A stretch of DNA of 64,000 nucleotides from Casp-actino8 sp001510335. GTDB taxonomy: Bacteria > Actinomycetota > Acidimicrobiia > Acidimicrobiales > Ilumatobacteraceae. The DNA lies in assembly GCA_027729635.1 (NCBI GenBank), contig JAQCEM010000003.1:1-64000 (forward strand), in the 5' to 3' direction. Shown here piece after piece: positions 43,632 to 52,388 of the stretch (position 1 is its first letter; each line of letters begins with the position of its first letter). Below the pieces are notes generated by a model, which searched no databases, was not told where the DNA came from, and saw only the letters and a program-made list of their open reading frames with translations. The position numbers and the translations under genes are program-made.

Positions 43632-46142
43632 TTAGGCGTATAAGAGTTTGTAACCAGTATTGCGCTGCGTGAGGGTGCGACCAAGCGGCGAGACCAAAGC
43701 ACTGAAACTGTCTTCGCTCATCTTTTGTCCATGGTTGGCGCCGGCCGCACGACTGATGTTTTCATCCATCAATGTTCCACCGATGTCGTTGCAACCAGAA
43801 CGCAGCAACTGTCGCGCGCCTTCAACACCAATCTTGACCCAACTCACTTGAACATTGTCAATGAGACCGTGATAGGCGATGCGACCAATGGCGTGCATCA
43901 AAATTGTCTCGCGGAAAGTTGGCCCGCGACGTGAACGCTTTTGCAGATAAATCGGCGAAGCCATGTGCACGAATGGCAATGGAATGAACTCGGTGAAGCC
44001 ACCGGTGATCTTTTGCAGGTCGCGAGTACGAATCATGTGTCGGGCCCAGTGTTCGGGATGTTCAACGCTGCCGTACATGATCGTGATATTTGAGTGCAGG
44101 CCAATTTCGTGAGCAACGCGATGGCACTCAAGCCATTCTTCAGTGTTCACCTTGTCGGGGCACAACACGGCACGAGCTTCATCATCAAGAATCTCGGCAG
44201 CAGTGCCGGGCAATGAAGCCAGTCCTACTTCTTTCATCTTGGTGAGGTAGGTCTTTAAGTCTTCACCGTTGCGCTTGGCGCCTTCAGTGATTTCTAAAGC
44301 CGTAAATCCATGCACGTGCATTTCGGGCACAGCATCTTTCACGGCTTGCGTGACATGCCAGTAATAGTCGCCATCAAAGTCGGGGTGAATACCGCCCTGC
44401 AAGGTGACTTCGGTGGCGCCCATATTCCAGGCTTCAACTGCACGTTGGGCGATGTCTTCAAGTGTGAGGAGATAGGGAGTGCCACGTAAGTTCAATGACA
44501 ACGGTCCTTTAGAGAATCCGCAGAACTTACATTTGAAGGTACAGACATTGGTGTAGTTGATATTGCGGTTATGAACCCAGGTGACTTGGTCGCCAACAGC
44601 AACTTCGCGCAGATGATTGGCGTATTCGGCAATGGCCAATACTTCTGGTCCGCGAGAGCGGAATAGATCGATGATTTCTTGTTCACCAATTTCTTGGCCA
44701 GATCGATGACCCTCAATGATTTCGTGAACGCGCGAACGCGGATCAATGGACGTGCGTGTGCCCGCAGCGATGATGGTCGGCGGCTTGTTGTTGCTACCGC
44801 TGTACCACTGGGTTGAACGATGGCCAACGAGAACAACTTCGGCTCCGTCAAGCACGACATCAGCGGCCGTGACTTTTTCGGGCCAGATAGCACCCGGATC
44901 ATCGCGGCCAAGTCCTTCGGCATCGGATCGATCAAGAATCGGGAAGCGCAGATTGACGTCGATCCACGGATTGTGATCAACGTTAAAACTGCGGGCCGGG
45001 TCGAGCGACAAGCTGACGTCTTTGCTCACGATGTATTCGGGATACAGCGTGAGGCGCGGAGCCAACACCATTCCACGTGATTCGGTGACAGATTTCAAAA
45101 TGTCAAGATCGGGCCACGGACGTTCGGGGTTGACATGATCGGCGGTCACGGGCGAAACGCCGCCCCAATCGTCAATGCCAGCATCAAGTAACGGTGCGAA
45201 GTCATCGCTGAGGTTCGGTGGTGCTTGCAAGTGGATCTCGGGCGGAAGAATCAATCGTGCAACCGCGATTGACCACAAGAACTCATCGGTTGGGCAAGGA
45301 TCTTCGTGTTGCATTCCCGTACGTGGCTTCGGCAAAAAGTTTTGCACGATGACTTCTTGTACATGACCGCGAATGTGACCTGATTTTTCAACAACTGCGT
45401 GTTTGTTGTGCGAATCACGAATGGCAACGAGTGCAGCAATTCGGTCGGCGCGAGTTTCGCCGAGTCCGACCAAGATTCCGGTCGTAAACGGAATGTGTAG
45501 TTCTCCGGCGTAGTTAAGTGTTGCTAAACGACGTTCGGGATCTTTGTCTGGTGCGCCACGGTGACACGCCAAGTCATGGCGCAGCGTTTCGACCATCATT
45601 CCTTGGCTTGGTGAATACGGTCGCAAACTTGCGAGTTCGTCTTTGCTTAATGCACCAGCGTTGGCATGGGGGAGAAGGCCAGTTTCTTCAAGTACCAATT
45701 TGCACATTGCTGCGAGGTATTCAACGGTTGATGCATAACCGTGCTCGGTGAGCCAATCGCGCGCTACTTGGTATTTCTCTTCAGGTGCTTCGCCCAATGT
45801 GAAGAGAGCTTCGTGACAACCGTTGCGGGCGCCTTGCTTGGCAATCTTCAACACTTCTTCTGGCGACAAGAACGGACTCTCGAGACGAGCAGGTGGTTGC
45901 GCAAAAGTGCAATAGCCACAACTGTCGCGGCACAACATCGTGAGTGGAATGAATACCTTGGGTGAGAACGTCACTCGAGTGCCATGGTGTGCATCGCGAA
46001 TGGCGCGAGCACGAGCCATGAGTTCATCAAGCGGTGTATCAATCAACGCACGCAGATCTGCGGGGAGACCTTGGGGTTGAGTGAGGGTGATGCGGGGATC
46101 ACCTGAATCGATCAGTTGTACATCTATGCGCTGGCGCGTCAC
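43632..46142 (-). CDS. fbiC: FO synthase FbiC (fused CofG-CofH)
   Basis: Builds FO, the deazaflavin chromophore of cofactor F420, from tyrosine and a ribityl pyrimidine. The 836-aa protein has two radical-SAM halves: CofG with CRDSCGYC (cysteines at 71, 75, 78) and CofH with CTFKCKFCGF (from about 534). Fusion of the two is typical of actinobacteria. GTG 46142 has GAAGGG 8 bp upstream; the frame is open to a TTG at 46199 but without a site. Its presence implies F420-dependent enzymes in this organism. Confidence 0.95.
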   Translation of the reverse strand: MTRQRIDVQLIDSGDPRITLTQPQGLPADLRALIDTPLDELMARARAIRDAHHGTRVTFSPKVFIPLTMLCRDSCGYCTFAQPPARLESPFLSPEEVLKIAKQGARNGCHEALFTLGEAPEEKYQVARDWLTEHGYASTVEYLAAMCKLVLEETGLLPHANAGALSKDELASLRPYSPSQGMMVETLRHDLACHRGAPDKDPERRLATLNYAGELHIPFTTGILVGLGETRADRIAALVAIRDSHNKHAVVEKSGHIRGHVQEVIVQNFLPKPRTGMQHEDPCPTDEFLWSIAVARLILPPEIHLQAPPNLSDDFAPLLDAGIDDWGGVSPVTADHVNPERPWPDLDILKSVTESRGMVLAPRLTLYPEYIVSKDVSLSLDPARSFNVDHNPWIDVNLRFPILDRSDAEGLGRDDPGAIWPEKVTAADVVLDGAEVVLVGHRSTQWYSGSNNKPPTIIAAGTRTSIDPRSRVHEIIEGHRSGQEIGEQEIIDLFRSRGPEVLAIAEYANHLREVAVGDQVTWVHNRNINYTNVCTFKCKFCGFSKGPLSLNLRGTPYLLTLEDIAQRAVEAWNMGATEVTLQGGIHPDFDGDYYWHVTQAVKDAVPEMHVHGFTALEITEGAKRNGEDLKTYLTKMKEVGLASLPGTAAEILDDEARAVLCPDKVNTEEWLECHRVAHEIGLHSNITIMYGSVEHPEHWARHMIRTRDLQKITGGFTEFIPLPFVHMASPIYLQKRSRRGPTFRETILMHAIGRIAYHGLIDNVQVSWVKIGVEGARQLLRSGCNDIGGTLMDENISRAAGANHGQKMSEDSFSALVSPLGRTLTQRNTGYKLLYA

Positions 46143-46259
46143 GGGGAAGACCCTTCTGTGAGAAATTCTCAATTTTTGCCAGCGCACAACGAGGGCCAAA
46201 CGGATGCGAGAGAGCCATCAGGTCCCGGTAACTGTCGTGCGAGATCAGACTAGTGGTCG

Positions 46260-47045
46260 TCAGTGAGTTTTGAACGACTCAAGAATGTTTTGCGTTGCTA
46301 CCCCGACCCGGTGGCCAGTGCGGGCAATAAAGCCCAATTGCACTCCCGATTCGGAATCGCGAATCGTGAAGAACTGCTCGTGGCCATGTTCGTCAATCAC
46401 GATGGGCGAGAGGTCGCTGCCGGCTGCCTTTAAGGTGGCGTGGGCGTAGCCAGCGTTGAGGACTTCGATGGCCACGTGGTGGACTCCGCTGCCGTGTTCG
46501 GCGAGGTATTTGGCGACATCTGGGCCGGCTTCGGGGCCGACCAAGACCAAAGTGACGCCTCCGGCGCTGAGGGCGGCAATTCCTGGAGATTGGTGGGCCG
46601 GCGTTCCGGTATGAAAGCCGAATTGCTGGGTGAGGGCGGTCGTGGCCTGAGCCAGGTCTGTGACCGCGATGACCACATGGTCAACACGGCTCGAGACGGT
46701 GTCAATGGCCGAGCGGATTCCTTCGGGTGAGGCAGTTTTTTCGGGTGGGCCGTCGGCGCGACGACCAGCAATTTCTATGCGATGGGTCTCGCTCAGGACG
46801 ACCCGCATGATGTCTTCGGCGAAATCGGGGTCGATTCCCCGATCAATGGCGTATTGGCGTCGGGTAGTCACGACATTGCGGACCCGATCGGGCTGAATGA
46901 TGGGCGTATCGCTGGTCTCTTTGATGCGAGCGACTTCGTGGCAGATGTTGATTCGTTCGGCCAGAACGTCGAGAAGCCGCCGATCGAGTTCGTCGATACG
47001 TTGACGCAGGGCCAAGAGTTCGGGCGACGGATCGGCGGATGACAT
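46260..47045 (-). CDS. Chorismate-mutase-family domain fused to a VOC domain
   Basis: A 261-aa two-domain protein. Residues ~8-95 are an AroQ-type helical chorismate-mutase-family domain (LRQRIDELDRRLLDVLAER, then the HEVARIK lysine), but the motif after it is QPDRV where E. coli CM has D-x-D-R-E, so the Glu52 equivalent appears to be Val. Residues ~121-250 are a vicinal-oxygen-chelate (glyoxalase/epimerase/HPPD-like) domain starting VDHVVIAVTDL and ending VQLGFIARTGHR, with metal-ligand candidates H123, H192-H193 and E216. Reaction unknown; it could act on chorismate, isochorismate or aminodeoxychorismate. It follows a gene remnant and precedes fbiC. Confidence 0.75.
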   Translation of the reverse strand: MSSADPSPELLALRQRIDELDRRLLDVLAERINICHEVARIKETSDTPIIQPDRVRNVVTTRRQYAIDRGIDPDFAEDIMRVVLSETHRIEIAGRRADGPPEKTASPEGIRSAIDTVSSRVDHVVIAVTDLAQATTALTQQFGFHTGTPAHQSPGIAALSAGGVTLVLVGPEAGPDVAKYLAEHGSGVHHVAIEVLNAGYAHATLKAAGSDLSPIVIDEHGHEQFFTIRDSESGVQLGFIARTGHRVGVATQNILESFKTH

Positions 47046-47174
47046 CTAGGCAAAGGTATCAGTTGGGCGGTCGGGCAACTTGGTTCGTTTGGCGGTCATT
47101 ACTTCAAGTCGTTCGGTGCCACCGTCAACTTTGTAGCCACGAGCTTCGAGTTGTAACTTTTCGTGGCCCGTCAG
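47046..47174 (-). pseudogene. Possible 3' remnant of a truncated gene
   Basis: A 42-codon stretch reads as plausible protein (KLQLEARGYKVDGGTERLEV followed by MTAKRTK) and its TAG directly abuts the ATG of the downstream fusion gene, as in an operon. It has no ATG/GTG/TTG start before codon 26, and an in-frame TAA lies just upstream of the first codon, inside the end of the CIA30 gene. A gene whose 5' part was replaced by the CIA30 gene is the simplest reading; chance coding-like sequence is possible. Confidence 0.35.
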
Positions 47175-47866
47175 TTAACGCTCGCCCTAATTGATGAGAT
47201 CGCTATTTCAAATGGGCCGACTTGTTTATCAAGCAGGTAAAAACCAAGCTGACCGATGGTGGTGGTGTCTATGGGAGCGGCGTTCGGAATCACCGAGAGT
47301 CGCCAATCAACGGATTCAAAGTCGGCGAGTGGCAAGACATAGTCCTGTTCAACATCGGCGACTGTCGTGAAACGCTGGATGTAACGAGTGTTGTCATAGT
47401 TTCTGATTTGCATGAGATAGGTCTTCCCATCTCCTCGGGCTGTCACGACGATGGCCTCGGCCCCTGACATCAGCGTTGGTAGTTGGTCATTGATCGGCCC
47501 GAAGGTTGAGGTGAATCCGCCGTTGTTGTCGAGCGACAAGTTGCCCGTGAAAACCAATTGCCCATCAACCCAGGTGGTGGCGCTATCGGACACCCCGCCC
47601 ATGACGGTGTCATTTTGGTTGAACCAATCAGAAGTTTCATCTTGATTGCTGAAGTCAAACAAGACCGTTGAAGTTGGATCAGGTATGGACGTTGTTGGTG
47701 GCAATGTTGATGTGGTCGCAACGCTTGTTGCGACTGCGGTTGTTGTGGCGTTTGATTGGACGCTCGACGGCGCCACCGAAGACGTTGATTCATCACCACT
47801 TGAGCCGCACGCGACAACGAACGAGATTCCGAGTAGGACTGTCATCAATGTGAGTCGCTTTGACAT
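47171..47866 (-). CDS. CIA30-domain lipoprotein
   Basis: A 231-aa predicted lipoprotein: signal MSKRLTLMTVLLGISFVVAC with lipobox VVAC, a Ser/Thr/Val-rich linker of about 45 residues, then a jelly-roll-like CIA30 domain (WFNQNDTVMGGVSDSATTW, GGFTSTFG, IGQLGFYLLDKQVGPFEI). CIA30 proteins are complex I assembly factors in mitochondria, but bacterial members are mostly uncharacterised and carbohydrate-binding-like. Probably anchored on the outer face of the membrane. Its end overlaps the possible gene remnant by 4 bp. Confidence 0.75.
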   Translation of the reverse strand: MSKRLTLMTVLLGISFVVACGSSGDESTSSVAPSSVQSNATTTAVATSVATTSTLPPTTSIPDPTSTVLFDFSNQDETSDWFNQNDTVMGGVSDSATTWVDGQLVFTGNLSLDNNGGFTSTFGPINDQLPTLMSGAEAIVVTARGDGKTYLMQIRNYDNTRYIQRFTTVADVEQDYVLPLADFESVDWRLSVIPNAAPIDTTTIGQLGFYLLDKQVGPFEIAISSIRASVN

Positions 47867-47932
47867 ACCAGACGGTCTAGCACCGATCTCACGGATAATT
47901 CACGGTGAGCTGTCTGGAATTTGGATCTAGGC

Positions 47933-48496
47933 TCAACTTTTCGCTGGCCCTAAATCCAAGTCAGGATTGAATCCTTTGAGGTACGTGTAGAAATCAACAT
48001 CACCTGTTGTGGTGGTGTTCAACATCTTTGCTATCCACATGTTGGCCTGTGAAATGTCAGCGCCAACTATGTTCGCTCCAGTCAAGTTCGCGTTCGTGAA
48101 ATTGGTTCCATTGACAATCGCATCGCGCAGTTGCGCAAAAACCAATTGCGCATCAGTGAAGTCGGCACCTGACAAATTCGCGCCTCGCAAGTTCGCTCCG
48201 TTCAGCCAAGCACCGCGGAAGTTCGCTCCTCGTAGGTCGAAGCCTTCTAGTTGAGCACCACCAAGATCTTGCCCAGATAGGTCGCAGCCTGGTCCGATGA
48301 GAATGTTGATCGTACTCTCGATAGAAATCTGCTCACCCGATTTGGTCCGTTTAATACGGCGAATAACAATGTGGCGTTGCTCAATCAGAGCCTTGTCATT
48401 TTCGGCTGGTTGCACAGTCTCGTAATGAACAAGCCGGGGTTTGCTCTCGACCCAATCTTCAATAAAGCGTTTGATCGCGCTGATGAAGTCACTCAT
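47933..48496 (-). CDS. Pentapeptide-repeat protein
   Basis: A 187-aa protein whose C-terminal ~90 residues are A(D/N)LXX-type repeats (LRGANFRGAWLNGANLRGAN and so on), which fold as a right-handed quadrilateral beta-helix. The N-terminal ~85 residues are charged and unfamiliar. There is no signal peptide. ATG 48496 is preceded by GGAGGA at ideal spacing, so I prefer it to the longer frame from 48526. Some pentapeptide proteins mimic DNA and protect gyrase; no such role can be claimed here. Confidence 0.85.
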   Translation of the reverse strand: MSDFISAIKRFIEDWVESKPRLVHYETVQPAENDKALIEQRHIVIRRIKRTKSGEQISIESTINILIGPGCDLSGQDLGGAQLEGFDLRGANFRGAWLNGANLRGANLSGADFTDAQLVFAQLRDAIVNGTNFTNANLTGANIVGADISQANMWIAKMLNTTTTGDVDFYTYLKGFNPDLDLGPAKS

Positions 48497-48809
48497 GATT
48501 TCCTCCATTGATCCCAGCGTTGCCACCTTTTCCTATTGGACGGTTGGCGGATCGTCAGCGGGCTGGGTCCCTCGGATCCTCTAAATGGACAAAACGAACC
48601 ATATCGGATGCCGAACCAGCCTGTCGCCCGATTATTCACACTGAAAAGTGCCTACTTACGAAACCTTTCCAAACTCTGCCATACCCCTTCTTTACGGTCC
48701 TGTTCGTCCGGCTGTCCAAAGATTTTTCAGAAATCTGGTCACAACGGTCAACAGTTCGGCTCTAGCCGACACTGCTACTTAGAACGCACGCACAGGAAGG
48801 CAGACCTCA
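48497..48809. other. 313-bp non-coding gap between divergent genes
   Basis: Holds the ribosome sites of both neighbours (GGAGGA for the minus gene, AGGAAGG for the plus gene). A short inverted repeat AGATTT-TTCAG-AAATCT (48720-48736) and TCGGC-TCTA-GCCGA near 48755 may be operators. No coding frame with a good start, no RNA gene and no clear -35/-10 pair was recognised. Confidence 0.5.
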
Positions 48810-49124
48810 ATGCGCAGACATCATCGTCAGACCCATCGATATAGCGGTTGTTCCGCCCAGGCAATGACCCCCGAAGAAAACGAAGAGTTGCTCGACCGTT
48901 TTCTTGAGAGTCTCAACAACAAAATCGACGCCGAAGAATTGGCGCGCCGTGATCTGCCGCACGGAGTCTTAGCCGCATCTGCCGACGGCGGAATCCCATC
49001 TGTCTACGGCCCGTTCACAAACTCGATTGAAGCTGCTGCGTTTGCGCGCCAACTCGAACAAAAACTTGGGGCACTTGATAACAACGTGCACTTCCAAGTC
49101 ATCCCCATCGACAGCCCCGAATAG
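48810..49124 (+). CDS. Hypothetical small protein
   Basis: A 104-aa protein, basic and His/Arg-rich for the first ~18 residues, then acidic helical (TPEENEELLDRFLESLNNK) and ending with a mixed region VYGPFTNSIEAAAFARQLEQ. ATG 48810 has AGGAAGG 9 bp upstream; ATG 48864 would drop the basic head. No family recognised. It is monocistronic, converging on the LuxR-type gene across an inverted repeat. Confidence 0.6.
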   Translation: MRRHHRQTHRYSGCSAQAMTPEENEELLDRFLESLNNKIDAEELARRDLPHGVLAASADGGIPSVYGPFTNSIEAAAFARQLEQKLGALDNNVHFQVIPIDSPE

Positions 49125-49135
49125 ATCAGTTGTTG

Positions 49136-49182
49136 TTCTGGTGCAGAATCGTTGCGGAAAACGTCACAATTCTGCACCAGAA
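49136..49182. terminator. 14-bp perfect inverted repeat between convergent genes
   Basis: TTCTGGTGCAGAAT (49136-49149) and ATTCTGCACCAGAA (49169-49182) are exact reverse complements around a 19-nt spacer that can itself fold (CGTT/AACG). It probably ends transcription from both sides, although no T run follows. The outer 8 bp recur in the inverted repeat at 58566-58612. Confidence 0.6.
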
Positions 49183-49197
49183 GCACGATGGGGATGG

Positions 49198-52038
49198 CTA
49201 GTTATTGAGGATGACTTCGCCGTTACTGATTGCACGGGCCAGATCTAAACGTGATCGACAATTGGTCTTTTGATAAATGCGGGTCAGGTACACCTCAATA
49301 GTTTTGATGCTGTAGTGAAGTGCGTTCGCAATTTCTTTGTTACTGAAACCTTGGGCAACTAATCCAGCGATTGATGTCTCAGATTCAGTCAGTCCACTAT
49401 CAGATTCGATGATTTTGCGTGGTGCCGCAATTCCACGGCTACGCATGTGCTGGGCAGTCTTCTGCTTTAAGGGGACCGCTTGGAGCTGTTCAAATATTTG
49501 GAATGCGGTATGAAGATGAACCTGGGGTTCATCGCCAAATCTGCCTGCTAAAAGATGAGCACGACCGAGATACAACATCAAATCATGTTGCTCAGCGATT
49601 TCTATTGCTTGCAGCGCAGCATCTACATCTTCAAAAGCTTCCGCTCGACACAGCAATGCAACAATTTTTCGAAGTATTGAATGTGACACCTGCGCAAGTG
49701 CCTCGGCCTCTCCAGCCCATTTTTGTGCGGCAGAGCGGTCGTTGTCTAAGAGGCAAACTTCAACGAGTAAGTCGAGGGCTCCAATCATGGAATCACCGAA
49801 CCCACTTTGCAGTGACTTTGTTGCTCGGTCTTCTAATGATTGTCGGGCGCTTTTGAGGTTGCCATTTCGTATCGCTGCTTTATCGGCAGAATTAGCGAGG
49901 GCGAATTGCATTGTTTGTATCGGAGGGTTGACCGATGACAGTAGTTCTTGTGCTTGACGTATTTCTCCTCGTTCAATTAAGACGTCCGCAATAACTGATT
50001 TGATGTGACCTTCAGAAATATTGGTCTGATAGTGGTTCATGTACCAAAGCACATCGTCTGCCAGCGCTAAACCTTCATCCCATTTTCCTGCATAAGTAAG
50101 TAAGGAAGTTTTAGCGACCTCAATTTGACAACCGATACTTAAGGTATGTGGATTTTCGTTCAGCTCTTCAAATGATTTGATCTCCGAAAGAGAAGCTGGG
50201 ATATCGCCGAGTGAGTAGTAGGCGAGAGCCAAGGTTCCTGATATTGCTTGTTTGGCGCGAACGTTTGCGTCCTGTTTGATTTCTTGCAGCGATTTTGCAT
50301 GAATTTGAGCCGTGGAGTGATCAACCAACAACATTGAGTTCAAAAGATCATGAGAGAGAACAACACTAAGATCAGATATCGGCAAAGAAGCACCCGGCGG
50401 AATATGCGCAAACGATGATTCGTCAATTCTTCCGGTGTTCGTCAGAAAGTGCGACCGTTGAGCAAGCAGCGATACAGAAAGTTCGCGACCAGAACTTTCC
50501 TCGTCGTCAATGATTGAGATCGCCGAACTGAGATTCCCCGATATGTAGAGGCAGTTGACTGTGTCGGCCAGTGTTCGTGAGCGAGATGGGCCAGCTGCTA
50601 ATACTTTGAGTGCCTCTATCGCTATCGAAGCAGATTCAGATGGTCGCGATGCGATGAAAAGCCAACGAGCTTGTAGCGAGAGCAATTCGGCCCACTGTTG
50701 AGTTCCTTGTTGTACGAGGCTTGCGGCTTGTCCAAACCACTGTGCTGCGACGAGTGGTGCGGTGTTGCCAGCGGCATGACCAGCTTCACTAAGAATCTGA
50801 ATGCACTCAGGATCACCAGGGTCCGAACTTTCAACCATATGTGTTGCTAATTCGGCGATGTCTACAACAGCGCCTCGTCGTCGGTCATCCATCAACTGAT
50901 TGGCGATTGAACGATGAAAACGTCGCTGTTCGGCTGGCCCGATGTCGTCGTAAAGCGCGTCGCGAAGAATGCTGTGAGCGAATTGAAACTCGTGTTTGCC
51001 GAGTGGAATCAAAATCTGGGCCACCACAAGTCGATCAAAACTTGAGGTGACTTCGTCTTCCGAAAGACTGGAGAGGCTAGCGATGAGTGGAAGTAGTCGT
51101 AGTGAAATCCGACGAAAAACAGAAAGAACTCTGGCAACCTGAGTATCGGCACTTCCAATTTCAAAGAAACGGTGAATGATGGCTGTTTCTGGATGAGGTA
51201 GTTGGGCATCGTCAACGAGTCGCGCGATAGAACCCGAGAGATCAATACGGTGCGAGTTCATAAGTAGGCGTGTGGACTCGATGGCGAAAAATGGATTGCC
51301 ATTACTTGTAGTTTCAACGATTGTGACTAAGTCTTCATTCGGACTAGTTGACAACATCCCTTTGATCATTGAGCGGATTTCAGATTTACCAAGTGGGTGT
51401 AAGTCAATGACTTGATTGTGATCATCGCTTTGAAACTGCTGAATCATGTGCGCGATGTCTTGATTCTGATACTCGGCTTGGTTACGAAGAGTGGCGATAA
51501 AGAGAATTCGTGAATGTGATAACTGACGAGAGAGCATGGCGAACAAAGCCACCGAATCAGCGTCGGCGAGATGAATGTCATCGCAGGAAATCACGATTGG
51601 TGATAGGCGTGCTAACTCGCGCAAGATCGATGTCGCGAGTCCGAGAACATCTTGAGGCTCCCTCGCACGTGACTTTTTGGTGGTAATTCCTGAAGTCTTT
51701 TCCAGGAGAGTTTTGAGATCTCTCGATGACTGAATGACCAGTTCACTTTCAATGTGTAGTGGTTGAAGAAACTCGTTCACCAGCGAATAGGGGATTCCGC
51801 GGTCAAAGCGACCGGCTCGGCCATTGAGACAGATTGCCCCCATTGATTCGGTTCGTTCCAATACAACTTCGGCAAGGCGTGACTTCCCTATTCCTCCTGC
51901 CCCTCGTATGACGACGCTTGACGCTTGGCCCGCTTCAACTTGTTTGAAGACATCGAGAATGCGGGCAATTTCGTGGTCGCGTCCCACCATTTGCGGCGTG
52001 AGGAGGGGCAATGCCGGGAATTGACGAACCGGGGACAT
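49198..52038 (-). CDS. Large LuxR-family ATP-binding transcriptional regulator (LAL type)
   Basis: A 946-aa one-component regulator. The N-terminal AAA/STAND ATPase has Walker A GAGGIGKS (46-53) and Walker B-like VISCDDIH (~150); a long helical, TPR-like middle follows; the C-terminus is a LuxR/NarL HTH (LTESETSIAGLVAQGFSNKE, then IANALHYSIKTIEVY). MalT-like members sense a small ligand with the middle region and activate a few operons. ATG 52038 is chosen; a GTG at 52047 adds three residues. It is divergent from the uptake operon across a strong palindrome, so it is the likely local regulator. Confidence 0.88.
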   Translation of the reverse strand: MSPVRQFPALPLLTPQMVGRDHEIARILDVFKQVEAGQASSVVIRGAGGIGKSRLAEVVLERTESMGAICLNGRAGRFDRGIPYSLVNEFLQPLHIESELVIQSSRDLKTLLEKTSGITTKKSRAREPQDVLGLATSILRELARLSPIVISCDDIHLADADSVALFAMLSRQLSHSRILFIATLRNQAEYQNQDIAHMIQQFQSDDHNQVIDLHPLGKSEIRSMIKGMLSTSPNEDLVTIVETTSNGNPFFAIESTRLLMNSHRIDLSGSIARLVDDAQLPHPETAIIHRFFEIGSADTQVARVLSVFRRISLRLLPLIASLSSLSEDEVTSSFDRLVVAQILIPLGKHEFQFAHSILRDALYDDIGPAEQRRFHRSIANQLMDDRRRGAVVDIAELATHMVESSDPGDPECIQILSEAGHAAGNTAPLVAAQWFGQAASLVQQGTQQWAELLSLQARWLFIASRPSESASIAIEALKVLAAGPSRSRTLADTVNCLYISGNLSSAISIIDDEESSGRELSVSLLAQRSHFLTNTGRIDESSFAHIPPGASLPISDLSVVLSHDLLNSMLLVDHSTAQIHAKSLQEIKQDANVRAKQAISGTLALAYYSLGDIPASLSEIKSFEELNENPHTLSIGCQIEVAKTSLLTYAGKWDEGLALADDVLWYMNHYQTNISEGHIKSVIADVLIERGEIRQAQELLSSVNPPIQTMQFALANSADKAAIRNGNLKSARQSLEDRATKSLQSGFGDSMIGALDLLVEVCLLDNDRSAAQKWAGEAEALAQVSHSILRKIVALLCRAEAFEDVDAALQAIEIAEQHDLMLYLGRAHLLAGRFGDEPQVHLHTAFQIFEQLQAVPLKQKTAQHMRSRGIAAPRKIIESDSGLTESETSIAGLVAQGFSNKEIANALHYSIKTIEVYLTRIYQKTNCRSRLDLARAISNGEVILNN

Positions 52039-52071
52039 TGGAAACACTCTATTTCACCCAGACCACCAGGT

Positions 52072-52089
52072 AGTAGGGGAACCCCTACT
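52072..52089. promoter_or_regulatory. 18-bp operator-like palindrome
   Basis: AGTAGGGGAACCCCTACT has perfect 8-bp arms around AA. It sits 33 bp before the LuxR-type gene start and about 60 bp before the 60-aa gene on the other strand. Size and symmetry suit a dimeric HTH protein, most simply the adjacent LuxR-family regulator. A further CCACCAG/CTGGTGG pair flanks it. Confidence 0.55.
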
Positions 52090-52150
52090 GGTGGCGCAGG
52101 AAGAGGGGGAGAATGATGATTTCGGGGCAGTGAAGGAAGGGGAGAGCAGC

Positions 52151-52333
52151 GTGGCGCGCATCGAATTGCATTTGAACAGGGAAAGCAATTCTCATGATTC
52201 GTCCATCGTGCGCGTGGCTGGTTCTTGCACCGTCAATGGTCAAGAACAATTCCAGTTCGTGGGATGGGCCGAGCTTTTTGCGCTTCTTGAAAAATCGGTG
52301 ACTGCACCAGAAAGTAATCAAGAGACTTCTTGA
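52151..52333 (+). CDS. Hypothetical 60-aa protein heading the uptake operon
   Basis: From GTG 52151, with a strong GGAAGGGGAGAG just upstream. The sequence (ARIELHLNRE, IVRVAGSCTVNGQEQFQFVG, WAELFALLEK) suggests a small beta-rich protein; no signal peptide. The frame extends up to a GTG at 52091, but that part has no ribosome site and overlaps the operator palindrome flank. No family recognised. It ends 55 bp before the binding-protein gene and is probably cotranscribed. Confidence 0.55.
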   Translation: MARIELHLNRESNSHDSSIVRVAGSCTVNGQEQFQFVGWAELFALLEKSVTAPESNQETS

Positions 52334-52388
52334 AAAATGTCAATCAACTGGTTCGAAGTCATTCGACCAATCACACAAGGGGAGATAT

